Assembly: GCA_022508895.1 (NCBI GenBank) | Contig: JAFLUH010000001.1 | Coordinates: forward strand, 141,265 to 178,588 | Direction of reading: 5' to 3' | Length of the DNA stretch: 37,324 nucleotides | Origin: Oscillospiraceae bacterium | GTDB taxonomy: Bacteria; Bacillota; Clostridia; Oscillospirales; Ruminococcaceae | Shown: positions 17,100 to 24,099 of the stretch, in pieces | Layout: every line of letters starts with the position of its first letter | Position numbering within the stretch: position 1 is the stretch's first letter | Made by a program: the position numbers and the translations under genes | Notes under the pieces: generated by a model | Seen by the model: only the letters and a program-made list of their open reading frames with translations | The model's database searches: none | Told to the model about the DNA's origin: nothing

Positions 17100-17315
17100 A
17101 TGCTTATAATCGATAGATTTGAAGGTGAATTCGCAATTGTGGAAGACACAGAAACAGAAAAAACAATAACGATAGAAAAAGAGCGTATAGAGCAAAATGC
17201 TTCTGAAAGCGACGTAATTGTATTTTCAGAGGGGATATACCGTGTTGATCATGAATCAACAAAAAAGCGCAGAGCAGAGGTGCTTGCGCTTTTAAAGAAG
17301 ATGAATTTAGATTAA
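17100..17315 (+). CDS. DUF3006 family protein
   Basis: This 71-residue protein starts LIIDRFEGEFAIVEDTE, typical of DUF3006, a small beta-rich domain often encoded next to ComEC-type metallo-beta-lactamase-fold proteins. A later EGIYRVDHESTKKRRAEV segment, which is conserved in the family, precedes a helical end. It begins four bases after the upstream gene and must be co-translated with it. No enzymatic residues are evident. The pairing suggests an accessory or inhibitory partner, but that is inference. Confidence 0.8.
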   Translation: MLIIDRFEGEFAIVEDTETEKTITIEKERIEQNASESDVIVFSEGIYRVDHESTKKRRAEVLALLKKMNLD

Positions 17316-17325
17316 AAAACTCGTT

Positions 17326-17883
17326 TTACAGATAACTGTCTTTTATGAACATATTCATTATTTTCGCCACCGTGTCGGAAGGCTTTTCGTAAAAACGTTC
17401 ACGCATCTGCTTTGCCTGTTCAAAGTCAGGTGCGTATATTTTTAGTTCCATCAGATTAGGTCCACCCATTTCATTCAGAAACTTTACCGTTAAATAGCAA
17501 GGATCATTAAAACCTCCTCGCTCTATCCTGCAAACCACCGAGCGCTCCAGATCCGCCATTTTCAGCACATACTGTCCGTATTCAAGGCTTTTTTCCCGTA
17601 TTGAAAGAGGAATACGGCTGTAAAACTCATCAGCCATCATTTTACCTTTTGGGAGCAAAGAAAGCACCTTTTTGTTTTTATCCTCCTCTGCTTTGATAAG
17701 CTCCTTTTCCTGAGCTATACTCAAGGCTTCAAGATAATCAAGAAAGTTTACTGCTTCATGCTCTGTTATTATATCGCTGAGCTGCTCCTCTGTGAGGTCA
17801 CCTAAACGGTCTATCAAAAAGCAGAGGTAAATTTGAATCGTAAGCTTGTCGTCAATGAATATTTTCGGAGATTCGTACGCCAT
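17326..17883 (-). CDS. DUF4364 family protein (winged-helix-like)
   Basis: The 185-residue protein matches the clostridial DUF4364 pattern: an N-terminal helix-rich region KLTIQIYLCFLIDRLGDLTEEQLSDII resembling the start of a winged helix, NFLDYLEAL, an alpha/beta linker and a C-terminal strand-rich domain. Its biochemical role is not known. It is the last gene of the aro operon, nine bases after aroC, with a GGAGG site in the gap. The DNA-binding-like N terminus makes a regulatory role possible, but the sequence does not show it. Confidence 0.75.
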   Translation of the reverse strand: MAYESPKIFIDDKLTIQIYLCFLIDRLGDLTEEQLSDIITEHEAVNFLDYLEALSIAQEKELIKAEEDKNKKVLSLLPKGKMMADEFYSRIPLSIREKSLEYGQYVLKMADLERSVVCRIERGGFNDPCYLTVKFLNEMGGPNLMELKIYAPDFEQAKQMRERFYEKPSDTVAKIMNMFIKDSYL

Positions 17884-17892
17884 TATTCCTCC

Positions 17893-18969
17893 TTAACAAA
17901 GAAAAGACATGATAGCTATATTGAGAGCCGCTTCGATGCAGGGGACCGCCCTTGGAACTATGCAGGGGTCGTGTCTGCCTTTTACTTCAATCACTGCATT
18001 TTCTTTTTTAATGAAATTAACGGTATTCTGTGGGCGTGAAACAGAAGGCGTAGGCTTTATTGCTGCACGGAATATCAGCGGCATTCCGTTTGAGATACCA
18101 CCAAGTATGCCTCCTGCATTATTTGTGCGTGTTTTTACAGTATTACCGTCCATATAAAACTCATCATTATTTTCGCTGCCGAAAAGGGAAGCGGCGGCAA
18201 AACCAGCACCGAATTCTATCCCCTTAACAGCCGGAATACCGAACACAAGCTGTGCTATGCGGTTTTCCAGCCCATCAAAAATCGGTTCTCCTATCCCACA
18301 TTCAATGCCAACAGCGCCACATTCTATAATTCCGCCTACAGAATCCTGATTCTCTCTGACACTTTTTATAACGTTTCTCATTCTTTCGTCTGCCGTACCG
18401 TCAATTACCGGCAGATATCTTTTTTTAACGGAATTCAGCTGCTCTGCATTCAGATTTACCGGATCAAATGATGCGTCTTTTTCTTTGCCAATGGAATAAA
18501 TGTGTGCGCCGGTTTCTATACCTCTTTTTTCGAGGATCTGACTGCACACCGCACCTGCAAATACAAGAGGGGCGGTAAGTCTGCCCGAAAAATGGCCTCC
18601 TCCTCTGAGGTCATTTGCTCCTTTATATTTTACATAGCCTGTATAATCAGCATGCCCCGGTCTTGCAAATTCCGAAATGCTGCTGTAATCCTTTGAATGC
18701 TGATCATTGTTTTTTATAACTGCACATAGAGCCTCTCCGGTGGTTTTTCCATCAAAGAATCCGCTGATTATCTCGGGAGTATCCGCCTCGCTGCGCATGG
18801 TACTTGTTCCGTCCTTTTTTGGCGCACGGCGAGCCATAAATTCAAGTATTTTGTCGAAATTTAACTCTTCACCTGCAGGAAGATGGTCTATCACTGCGCC
18901 TATGGCAGGCCCATGTGATTCACCAAAAACAGACAGCGAAAGATTTCCAAGTTTAATCGTTGATGACAT
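17893..18969 (-). CDS. aroC: Chorismate synthase
   Basis: AroC converts EPSP to chorismate using reduced FMN, the last common step to Phe, Tyr and Trp. The 358-residue protein shows all three family signatures: FGESHGPAIGAVIDHLPAG near the N terminus, GRLTAPLVFAGAV in the middle and SRPQNTVNF with GRHDPCIVPRAVP near the end. The start overlaps the end of aroA by 17 bases, showing tight coupling. It is the fourth gene of the aroF-B-A-C operon. Confidence 0.97.
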   Translation of the reverse strand: MSSTIKLGNLSLSVFGESHGPAIGAVIDHLPAGEELNFDKILEFMARRAPKKDGTSTMRSEADTPEIISGFFDGKTTGEALCAVIKNNDQHSKDYSSISEFARPGHADYTGYVKYKGANDLRGGGHFSGRLTAPLVFAGAVCSQILEKRGIETGAHIYSIGKEKDASFDPVNLNAEQLNSVKKRYLPVIDGTADERMRNVIKSVRENQDSVGGIIECGAVGIECGIGEPIFDGLENRIAQLVFGIPAVKGIEFGAGFAAASLFGSENNDEFYMDGNTVKTRTNNAGGILGGISNGMPLIFRAAIKPTPSVSRPQNTVNFIKKENAVIEVKGRHDPCIVPRAVPCIEAALNIAIMSFLC

Positions 18970-20170
18970 CTACCCTACCTCCAAGAGCTTCAAAATCTTC
19001 AAAAAAATGCGGATATGATTTGCTGACACAGTCTGCACCGTTGATTATAACAGGCTCGGCTGCACGGGTGGAAGCGATAGCCAACGACATAGGAATACGG
19101 TGATCCGTGTGAGATTCGCAGACGCCTCCGTGAAGTGCTTCAACGCCTTTTATTGTAAGACTGTCACTGCTTTCCGTTATATCAGCGCCCAGCTTGTTCA
19201 GCTCACTTGTTATCACAGCCAGCCTATCGGATTCTTTCAATCTGAGCCTGCTGCAATTGGTTATATGTGATGTTCCTTTTGAAAATGCAGCCAAAACGGT
19301 AAGGATAGGTACTAAATCAGGGATTTGTGATGCGTCAACGTCAAAAGCACTGCCATTGGACTCAGAAACTATATCCAGAATAGCACGGTCTCCCTGCAAA
19401 CTGTTTTTATTCAAACCTTCAATTGTTATATCCGAACCAATGGCATTAGCAACAACATAAAAAGCAGCCTGAGACATATCCGCCTCAATAATTGTATCAT
19501 GCGGTCTATATCCCTGATTTCCCGGAATGAGATAACCGTTTTCTTTTTCCTGAACAGTTATGCCAAACTCTCTTAAAGCAGCAATCGTTATATCAACGTA
19601 TGCTTTTGATTGAAGCGGTGAAGTGATAATGATCTCGCTGTCGCCGTCCAGCAGTGGCAGTGCAAACAGCAGTCCGCTTATGAATTGCGAGGAAATATCA
19701 CCTGCAATAGTGTAGTTTCCGGCTTTCAACTGTCCTGAAAAGCGGTAAGGCATTTCTTTTACATCAAATGATATGCCGTTTTTGGTAAGTTCAGTAAAGT
19801 ATGGTGTGATAGGTCTTTGAGGAAGTTTTGCTCTGCCTGCAAACTCTGAACGGCACCCAAGAGCCGCTGCCACGGGAATGAGAAATCGTAGAGTAGAACC
19901 GCTTTCAAAGCAGTCGGCTTTTATCTCTTTGTTAGCTGTAGTAATGCCTTCAACGATAGTCTTAGTGCCGTCTGTGTATATCCTTGCACCCATAGCAGAC
20001 AAAATGCCAATGGTAGCAGCAGTGTCATCGCATTCCAAAAGGTTATCTATCACAGAAGTCCCCTTTGCCAAAGCGGCGCAAATAAGCGCACGGTGAGAAA
20101 TGCTCTTTGAGGCTGGGACCCGTATTGTACCTGTAAGCTTTGAAGGCGTTATCTTTACGTCTTTTTTCAT
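18953..20170 (-). CDS. aroA: 3-phosphoshikimate 1-carboxyvinyltransferase (EPSP synthase)
   Basis: AroA joins shikimate-3-phosphate and phosphoenolpyruvate to make EPSP. The 405-residue sequence has VPASKSISHRALI near the N terminus with the conserved substrate lysine, GSTLRFLIPVAAALG, the LPQRPI loop and the C-terminal RLRLKESDRLAVI and DHRIPMSLAIA motifs. It is at the short end of family length, as in many Firmicutes. Its ATG overlaps the aroB stop as ATGA and its tail overlaps aroC. No shikimate kinase or shikimate dehydrogenase gene is in this operon, so those steps are encoded elsewhere. Confidence 0.96.
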   Translation of the reverse strand: MKKDVKITPSKLTGTIRVPASKSISHRALICAALAKGTSVIDNLLECDDTAATIGILSAMGARIYTDGTKTIVEGITTANKEIKADCFESGSTLRFLIPVAAALGCRSEFAGRAKLPQRPITPYFTELTKNGISFDVKEMPYRFSGQLKAGNYTIAGDISSQFISGLLFALPLLDGDSEIIITSPLQSKAYVDITIAALREFGITVQEKENGYLIPGNQGYRPHDTIIEADMSQAAFYVVANAIGSDITIEGLNKNSLQGDRAILDIVSESNGSAFDVDASQIPDLVPILTVLAAFSKGTSHITNCSRLRLKESDRLAVITSELNKLGADITESSDSLTIKGVEALHGGVCESHTDHRIPMSLAIASTRAAEPVIINGADCVSKSYPHFFEDFEALGGRVDVIND

Positions 20171-21219
20171 ATTAACTCCAAAAATTTTCTGTAATCCTCC
20201 AGCTTCATTGCCTTGATATTGCAGCTTCCGACATCAGGACAAAGAATGATCCTTATCTCATCCGAAGTGCGTTTCTTGTCTCCGATAGATAATGAATAAA
20301 TTTCATCAGCCGTAATATCCAATGAATAGGGCAGGGAATTGGCTTCAAGGCAGCTTTTGAGCTTTTGGGCTGTTCCGCTGTTGACAAGTCCCAGTTTTTC
20401 AGCTGCCGAGGTTATCATATACATACCTATGGCTACAGCCTTGCCGTGCGCAATATTTCCATATCCAAGATACTTTTCTATTGCATGACCGAAGGTGTGT
20501 CCGAAATTCAGTGTCAATCTCTCTCCTGTATCATGCTCATCGTTCTGTACCACATCACGCTTTATGCTGACACATTCCGCAATTATATCCTCAAGGTCGT
20601 CCTGTATATTTCCTTGGCAGAGGCGATCAAACAGCCTTGCAGAGCGTATCATACCGTATTTTACGACTTCACCCATTCCGTCAGCAAAAATCTCTTCCGA
20701 CAGTGTGGACAAAACATCTGTATCGGCTATTACCAACACTGGCTGCTTAAACACACCAACAAGATTTTTTCCTGCATCTATATTGACCGCAGTCTTTCCG
20801 CCTACTGAGCTATCAACCTGTGCAAGAAGCGTTGTGGGTATCTGAACATAATCTATCCCACGCAGATAAGTAGCTGCGCAGTAGCCGGTCAGATCACCTA
20901 CAACTCCGCCGCCTAATGCAATAATGAAATCTGAACGTGTGATGTCATTGGCAGACAGAAAATTATACAATGCAATAAGCTTTTCATGTGATTTGGAGGT
21001 TTCTCCGTGGGGAACCGTAGCTTTTATGACGTAAAATCCCTGTTTTTCAAGACTTTTTACGGTTTTATCTCCGTATAAAGCATCTACCATGTCATCGGTA
21101 ATAACAGCGCATTTACGCGATTTAACAACCTCTGATATGAGCTCACCGCACTGCTCCAGCAGTCCTTTTCCTACTAAAACATCATAACTTATGCTTGCGT
21201 TTATCCTTATTTTTTTCAT
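20167..21219 (-). CDS. aroB: 3-dehydroquinate synthase
   Basis: AroB is the NAD- and metal-dependent enzyme that cyclises DAHP to 3-dehydroquinate. The 350-residue protein contains ALGGGVVGDLTGYCAATYLRG, the PTTLLAQVDSSVGGKTAVN motif, the metal ligands in GMGEVVKYG and NFGHTFGHAIE, and GKAVAIGM. It overlaps aroF upstream and aroA downstream by four bases each, so the operon is translationally coupled throughout. Confidence 0.96.
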   Translation of the reverse strand: MKKIRINASISYDVLVGKGLLEQCGELISEVVKSRKCAVITDDMVDALYGDKTVKSLEKQGFYVIKATVPHGETSKSHEKLIALYNFLSANDITRSDFIIALGGGVVGDLTGYCAATYLRGIDYVQIPTTLLAQVDSSVGGKTAVNIDAGKNLVGVFKQPVLVIADTDVLSTLSEEIFADGMGEVVKYGMIRSARLFDRLCQGNIQDDLEDIIAECVSIKRDVVQNDEHDTGERLTLNFGHTFGHAIEKYLGYGNIAHGKAVAIGMYMITSAAEKLGLVNSGTAQKLKSCLEANSLPYSLDITADEIYSLSIGDKKRTSDEIRIILCPDVGSCNIKAMKLEDYRKFLELI

Positions 21220-22238
21220 TGACGTGTACCGACCTTTTTATCCAAAACGGAAGCGATTTGTTCACATTTATCCATACAATCGGAAAAATGCTTTGGAGTA
21301 AGAGACTGTGCGCCGTCGCAAAGCGCCTTTTGCGGATTATTGTGTACCTCTATAATAAGCCCGTCTGCTCCTGCTGCAACGGCTGCCATAGACATTGGCA
21401 TAACCAATTCATATTTGCCGGTAGCATGACTGGGATCGATAACTATAGGAAGATGCGTAAGAGCCTTCAGCACGGGAACTGCGGATATATCAAGAGTGTT
21501 TCTGGTCTGCGTTTCAAATGTTCTTATGCCTCTCTCACACAGAATGATTTGGGTATTTCCTCCTGCAAAAATATATTCGGCGGACATCAGCAGTTCCTCG
21601 ATAGTGCTGGAAAGTCCACGTTTCAGCAGAATTGGCTTTCCGCACTTGCCCAGTTCCTTCAACATTTCAAAGTTCTGCATATTCCTTGCGCCAACCTGAA
21701 TGACATCTACTTCGTCGAACAAGTCAATGTGCGCTAGCGACATAAGCTCTGTTACAATGGGAAGCCCTGTAGCCTTCTTAGCTTTAAGAAACAGCTTCAG
21801 ACCCTCGTCTCCAAGCCCTTGAAATGAGTAGGGAGAAGTTCTGGGCTTGAACGCACCGCCTCTCAGGAAGCTTGCGCCTGCCGCCTTCACCTGCATACAG
21901 GTGTTAACTATCTGCTCCTCCGTTTCTATGGAACAAGGTCCTGCTATAACAGCAACATTTCCATCTCCGATAGACGCACCTCCAACACTGACTACTGTGT
22001 CCTCCGGATGAAATTTTCTGTTTGCGCCCTTGTAAGGTTCCTGAACACGCTGAACAGATTCAACAATCTCCTGCGCTTCTATTGCCTCCATATCCACCTT
22101 ATGGGTATCTCCGATAAGTCCGAGAATGGTGGTATGTTCGCCTTTTACCTCGTTTATTTTGATATTTTGAGCTTCAATGCTCCTGCAAAGCTCGTCTACT
22201 TCATTCTTTGGTGCGCCTTTTTTTAGAATAATGATCAT
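21216..22238 (-). CDS. aroF: 3-deoxy-7-phosphoheptulonate (DAHP) synthase, AroF type I-beta
   Basis: This enzyme condenses phosphoenolpyruvate and erythrose-4-phosphate, the committed step of aromatic synthesis. The 340-residue protein has an N-terminal ferredoxin/ACT-like regulatory domain (MIIILKKGAPKNEVDEL, residues 1-70) and the catalytic barrel. The barrel has VAVIAGPCSIE, FLRGGAFKPRTSPYSFQG, the ILLKRGL lysine, GIRTFE and VIDPSHATG. The ATG at 22238 follows an AAAGGAAAC site and matches the family N terminus. A longer ORF back to 22298 runs through a terminator hairpin and is rejected. The regulatory domain suggests allosteric control in addition to the upstream attenuator. Confidence 0.95.
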   Translation of the reverse strand: MIIILKKGAPKNEVDELCRSIEAQNIKINEVKGEHTTILGLIGDTHKVDMEAIEAQEIVESVQRVQEPYKGANRKFHPEDTVVSVGGASIGDGNVAVIAGPCSIETEEQIVNTCMQVKAAGASFLRGGAFKPRTSPYSFQGLGDEGLKLFLKAKKATGLPIVTELMSLAHIDLFDEVDVIQVGARNMQNFEMLKELGKCGKPILLKRGLSSTIEELLMSAEYIFAGGNTQIILCERGIRTFETQTRNTLDISAVPVLKALTHLPIVIDPSHATGKYELVMPMSMAAVAAGADGLIIEVHNNPQKALCDGAQSLTPKHFSDCMDKCEQIASVLDKKVGTRQ

Positions 22239-22262
22239 TTTTTTGTTTCCTTTCTTTTTCTG

Positions 22263-22295
22263 AAATAAAAAACCTGCACCGTTGAGATGCAGGTT
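22263..22295 (-). terminator. Leader terminator (attenuator hairpin) upstream of aroF
   Basis: On the minus strand AACCTGCATC pairs with GGTGCAGGTT (one U-G wobble) around a five-base loop. TTTTATTT follows directly. It lies 25 bases before the aroF ATG, downstream of the promoter, where a complete terminator would silence the operon unless read-through is regulated. Confidence 0.88.
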
Positions 22296-22330
22296 CATAA
22301 TTTCGTGATATTACACGTCATGTATGCCCA

Positions 22331-22435
22331 TTACACCGCAACCTTATTTTTGGCACGAAGAAAATACTTGTAGCTAAAATAAAAGCCCAAGCCGCTAAAC
22401 CAAAATATAAAGGAAACGGTAAACAGGTTTAACAT
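22331..22435 (-). CDS. Aromatic-rich leader peptide of the aro operon (putative attenuation peptide)
   Basis: This 34-codon ORF lies between the aro promoter and the leader terminator. A GGAG site is six bases before its ATG. Aromatic residues are F5, F9, F11, W12, F13, F18, Y19, F20, Y22, Y24 and F25: seven Phe, three Tyr and one Trp, 11 of 21 residues in that span. The C terminus is basic and lacks aromatics. The stop is 35 bases before the terminator hairpin. This is the layout of a trp/phe-type leader peptide: slow decoding of aromatic codons would leave downstream RNA free to form an antiterminator. The alternative is a small single-span membrane protein, since the peptide is hydrophobic. 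Position favours the leader role. No similar leader is known to me for a clostridial aroF operon. Confidence 0.72.
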   Translation of the reverse strand: MLNLFTVSFIFWFSGLGFYFSYKYFLRAKNKVAV

Positions 22436-22471
22436 AGTATGCTCCAAAAATCCTAAAATCTTTTCTATAGT

Positions 22472-22500
22472 ATTGTACCGCAGCAAGCGTAATTTGTCAA
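22472..22500 (-). promoter_or_regulatory. Sigma-A promoter of the aro operon leader
   Basis: On the minus strand a perfect TTGACA (22500-22495) and TACAAT (22477-22472) are separated by exactly 17 bases. Transcription should start near 22465, giving a leader of about 230 bases before aroF. Confidence 0.88.
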
Positions 22501-22549
22501 GTGTCACAGTCAAAAAAATTAAAAAATAAAAAAATATGTAAAAAGGGGG

Positions 22550-22578
22550 TTGATTTTTTAAAGGCGTTATGATATAAT
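22550..22578 (+). promoter_or_regulatory. Promoter of tRNA-Leu
   Basis: TTGATT (22550-22555) and a perfect TATAAT (22573-22578) are separated by 17 bases and lie about 30 bases before the tRNA 5' end. Confidence 0.82.
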
Positions 22579-22608
22579 GTAAAAGCTGTGAAAATAAATG
22601 TTTACAAT

Positions 22609-22695
22609 GCAGGTATGGCGGAATTGGCAGACGCGCTAGCTTCAGGTGCTAGTCCTCGCAAGGGGGTATGGGTTCAAGTCCCTTTACCTGCACCA
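22609..22695 (+). tRNA. tRNA-Leu (anticodon CAG), CCA encoded
   Basis: This class II tRNA has the acceptor pair GCAGGTA/TACCTGC, discriminator A and encoded CCA. The anticodon stem CTAGC/GCTAG closes the loop TTCAGGT, giving anticodon CAG. A long variable arm and the GGTTCAAGTCC T-arm are present. The length of 87 bases is normal for Leu. Confidence 0.96.
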
Positions 22696-22696
22696 G

Positions 22697-22734
22697 ACTG
22701 CAGTTCCTTGTTCTCAAGGGATTGCAGTTTTTTA
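22697..22734 (+). terminator. Intrinsic terminator after tRNA-Leu
   Basis: ACTGCA and CCTTG pair with CAAGG and TGCAGT, with an internal GTT/GAT loop and a TTCT apical loop. Six T residues follow. Confidence 0.88.
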
Positions 22735-23013
22735 TATTCACACAGCGTTTTCAGCTGCTGCCTTAGATGGCGTTTCTTTTTACAGGAATCTTTGTATATC
22801 TGCGTTTGACTTTGGTATATGTTTCAGAGGCTTTTCTGCGGCTCAAAGTATGTAGCAACCTTTTGGTTCACTTAGGGAGCATAAGAACTTATCCCTACTG
22901 TCCTAAAGCTATTATATCACAGGTCACTCTAAGCCTGCTGAACTTGCGCAGTGAAATATGCGGATTCACTTATAAATTCATTTGCAAATCTTATTATATG
23001 GAGGAGCAGCTCT
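22735..23013 (+). other. Noncoding stretch between tRNA-Leu and an unrecognised gene, with a hairpin
   Basis: No supported gene is seen in these about 280 bases. A hairpin pairs TAGGG (22873-22877) with CCCTA (22893-22897), with an AGC bulge and an inner ATAA-GAAC-TTAT stem. An alternative pairing, TTAGG (from 22872) with CCTAA (about 22902), competes with it. No convincing promoter was found. A GGAGGAG ribosome-binding site closes the region at about 23000. Confidence 0.4.
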
Positions 23014-23664
23014 ATGATCAATAAAATGCTGAAAGCTCTGGGGAAAGACTTTCCACTGACAGAGCGGGATGTCGGCGAGTATGCTCATCAGAAAATCAAA
23101 GGCATGACCTTTCTCATCCGCTGCTTTCAGGCGGAGGGTTTCGGCAGCGTGTCCGCCATGACCGCTTCCGGATTTTTCGGGCTGATGAAAATGGACACCC
23201 TTATCATCACTCCCACCGAAGTGGATATGCCCCTTTTCTCCTACGACCGGGTACACGCCATGGGAAACGATACCATGATCTTTGAGCTCTACGACACGCT
23301 CCTGGGTGAAACTGACCTCTCTGCGCTGGATGCTGTTAAGGAAAGTGCCTCTGCTCTCCCCGAACATGATCTGGGCACACACTGGTATGACAGTATCAAG
23401 CTGAAGCAGAGTCTTTCCCAAAAAGGAAAAAAAGCGCACACGGCTGCTTTCGATGCTGTGGCAATGAGCTATCTCGACGCGTATCTGTATGCTGCCAAGA
23501 CAGCGGCTCCCTGCGAAGCAACTGCCAAGCGGGAAAAGGCGTCCGTCTATGTTGATGGACTCCTGACCCATGGCGGCCCATCCACAGATGTGTTCAAAAA
23601 AGGTATCGGCAAGGAGAAGACTGTCGACCTGTTTCGCCGGTTTCTTTTCTCCACAACTGATTAG
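23014..23664 (+). CDS. Unrecognised 216-residue protein, G+C-rich, likely acquired
   Basis: I do not recognise this family with confidence. The ATG at 23014 follows GGAGGAG at good spacing. The protein is soluble, with no signal or membrane segment. It has a central hydrophobic segment (SAMTASGFFGLMKMDTLIIT), then MPLFSYDRVHAMGNDT and FELYDT, which look like a conserved core, and a basic helical C-terminal part. The PLFSYD stretch faintly recalls the ferredoxin-dependent bilin reductase fold, but that is too weak to name a function. Codons are visibly richer in G and C at third positions than in neighbouring genes. It sits directly downstream of a tRNA gene and has its own terminator, which together suggest horizontal transfer. 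Confidence 0.7.
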   Translation: MINKMLKALGKDFPLTERDVGEYAHQKIKGMTFLIRCFQAEGFGSVSAMTASGFFGLMKMDTLIITPTEVDMPLFSYDRVHAMGNDTMIFELYDTLLGETDLSALDAVKESASALPEHDLGTHWYDSIKLKQSLSQKGKKAHTAAFDAVAMSYLDAYLYAAKTAAPCEATAKREKASVYVDGLLTHGGPSTDVFKKGIGKEKTVDLFRRFLFSTTD

Positions 23665-23767
23665 TTTCGCCCGCCGATTGATCTTACACTGTCACCCAAC
23701 TGATACTACCGGCTTTCAGGGTAAAACCTATATTGCCACTCGCACCAGGTCACGCAGCGACTTTTAT

Positions 23768-23797
23768 GCTCTCCCTGAAAAGAGGGAGCGCTTTTTT
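23768..23797 (+). terminator. Intrinsic terminator after the G+C-rich gene
   Basis: GC-T-CTCCCT pairs with AGGGAG-C-GC around GAAAAG, with one T/C mismatch, and a run of six T follows. Confidence 0.85.
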
Positions 23798-23833
23798 GTT
23801 CTGCTGATTAAATTTATATTATGAAGGAGTTTT

Positions 23834-24097
23834 ATGATAAAAAAGATAGAAGCACTCGACATTCCAAGCTGTGTTAAAGTTATCAGAGACAGCTTTCTTA
23901 CTGTGGCAAATGAGTTTGAGTTTACTGCGGAAAATGCTCCCGGATTTACCGCCTTTGCCACTACAAAAGAAAGACTGCTGTGGCAGATGAACACAGAGCA
24001 CAGGCTATGGTATGAAGCTTTCGGATTTGTACATACAAAAACAGAAAAATACGATTTCTTTCCCTTCACCTGCGGATATATGGAAAAAATATTGTAA
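23834..24097 (+). pseudogene. GNAT acetyltransferase remnant with an internal deletion
   Basis: The 87-residue ORF fuses two separated parts of a GNAT N-acetyltransferase of normal length about 160. Residues 1-57 match the N-terminal part (IEALDIPSCVKVIRDSF, NAPGFTAFATTKERL). From LWYEAFGFVHTKTEKYDFFPFTCGYMEKIL at residue 58 onward it matches the extreme C terminus. The central strands and the acetyl-CoA-binding Q/RxxGxG/A loop are missing, apparently by an in-frame deletion near 24004. The product cannot bind acetyl-CoA in the usual way. A GAAGGAG site precedes the ATG, so it may still be translated. It is convergent with murD, with almost no gap. Confidence 0.72.
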
Positions 24098-24099
24098 GT

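Noticed and set aside
22239..22298. Upstream extension of aroF by 20 codons
   Set aside because: It spans the leader terminator hairpin and T-tract and is not part of the DAHP synthase family N terminus. The ATG at 22238 has its own ribosome-binding site.
22436..22513. 26-codon upstream extension of the aromatic leader ORF
   Set aside because: It runs through the -35 and -10 boxes, so it would not be transcribed from that promoter. The ATG at 22435 has a well-placed GGAG.
23697..23733. Possible attachment-site repeat of the tRNA-Leu 3' end (GCACCAG at about 23730)
   Set aside because: Only seven bases match the tRNA end, which is expected by chance. No integrase is present and no longer repeat was seen.
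23570..23824. 84-codon ORF after the orphan gene
   Set aside because: It runs through the terminator at 23768-23797 and starts inside the orphan gene in another frame.
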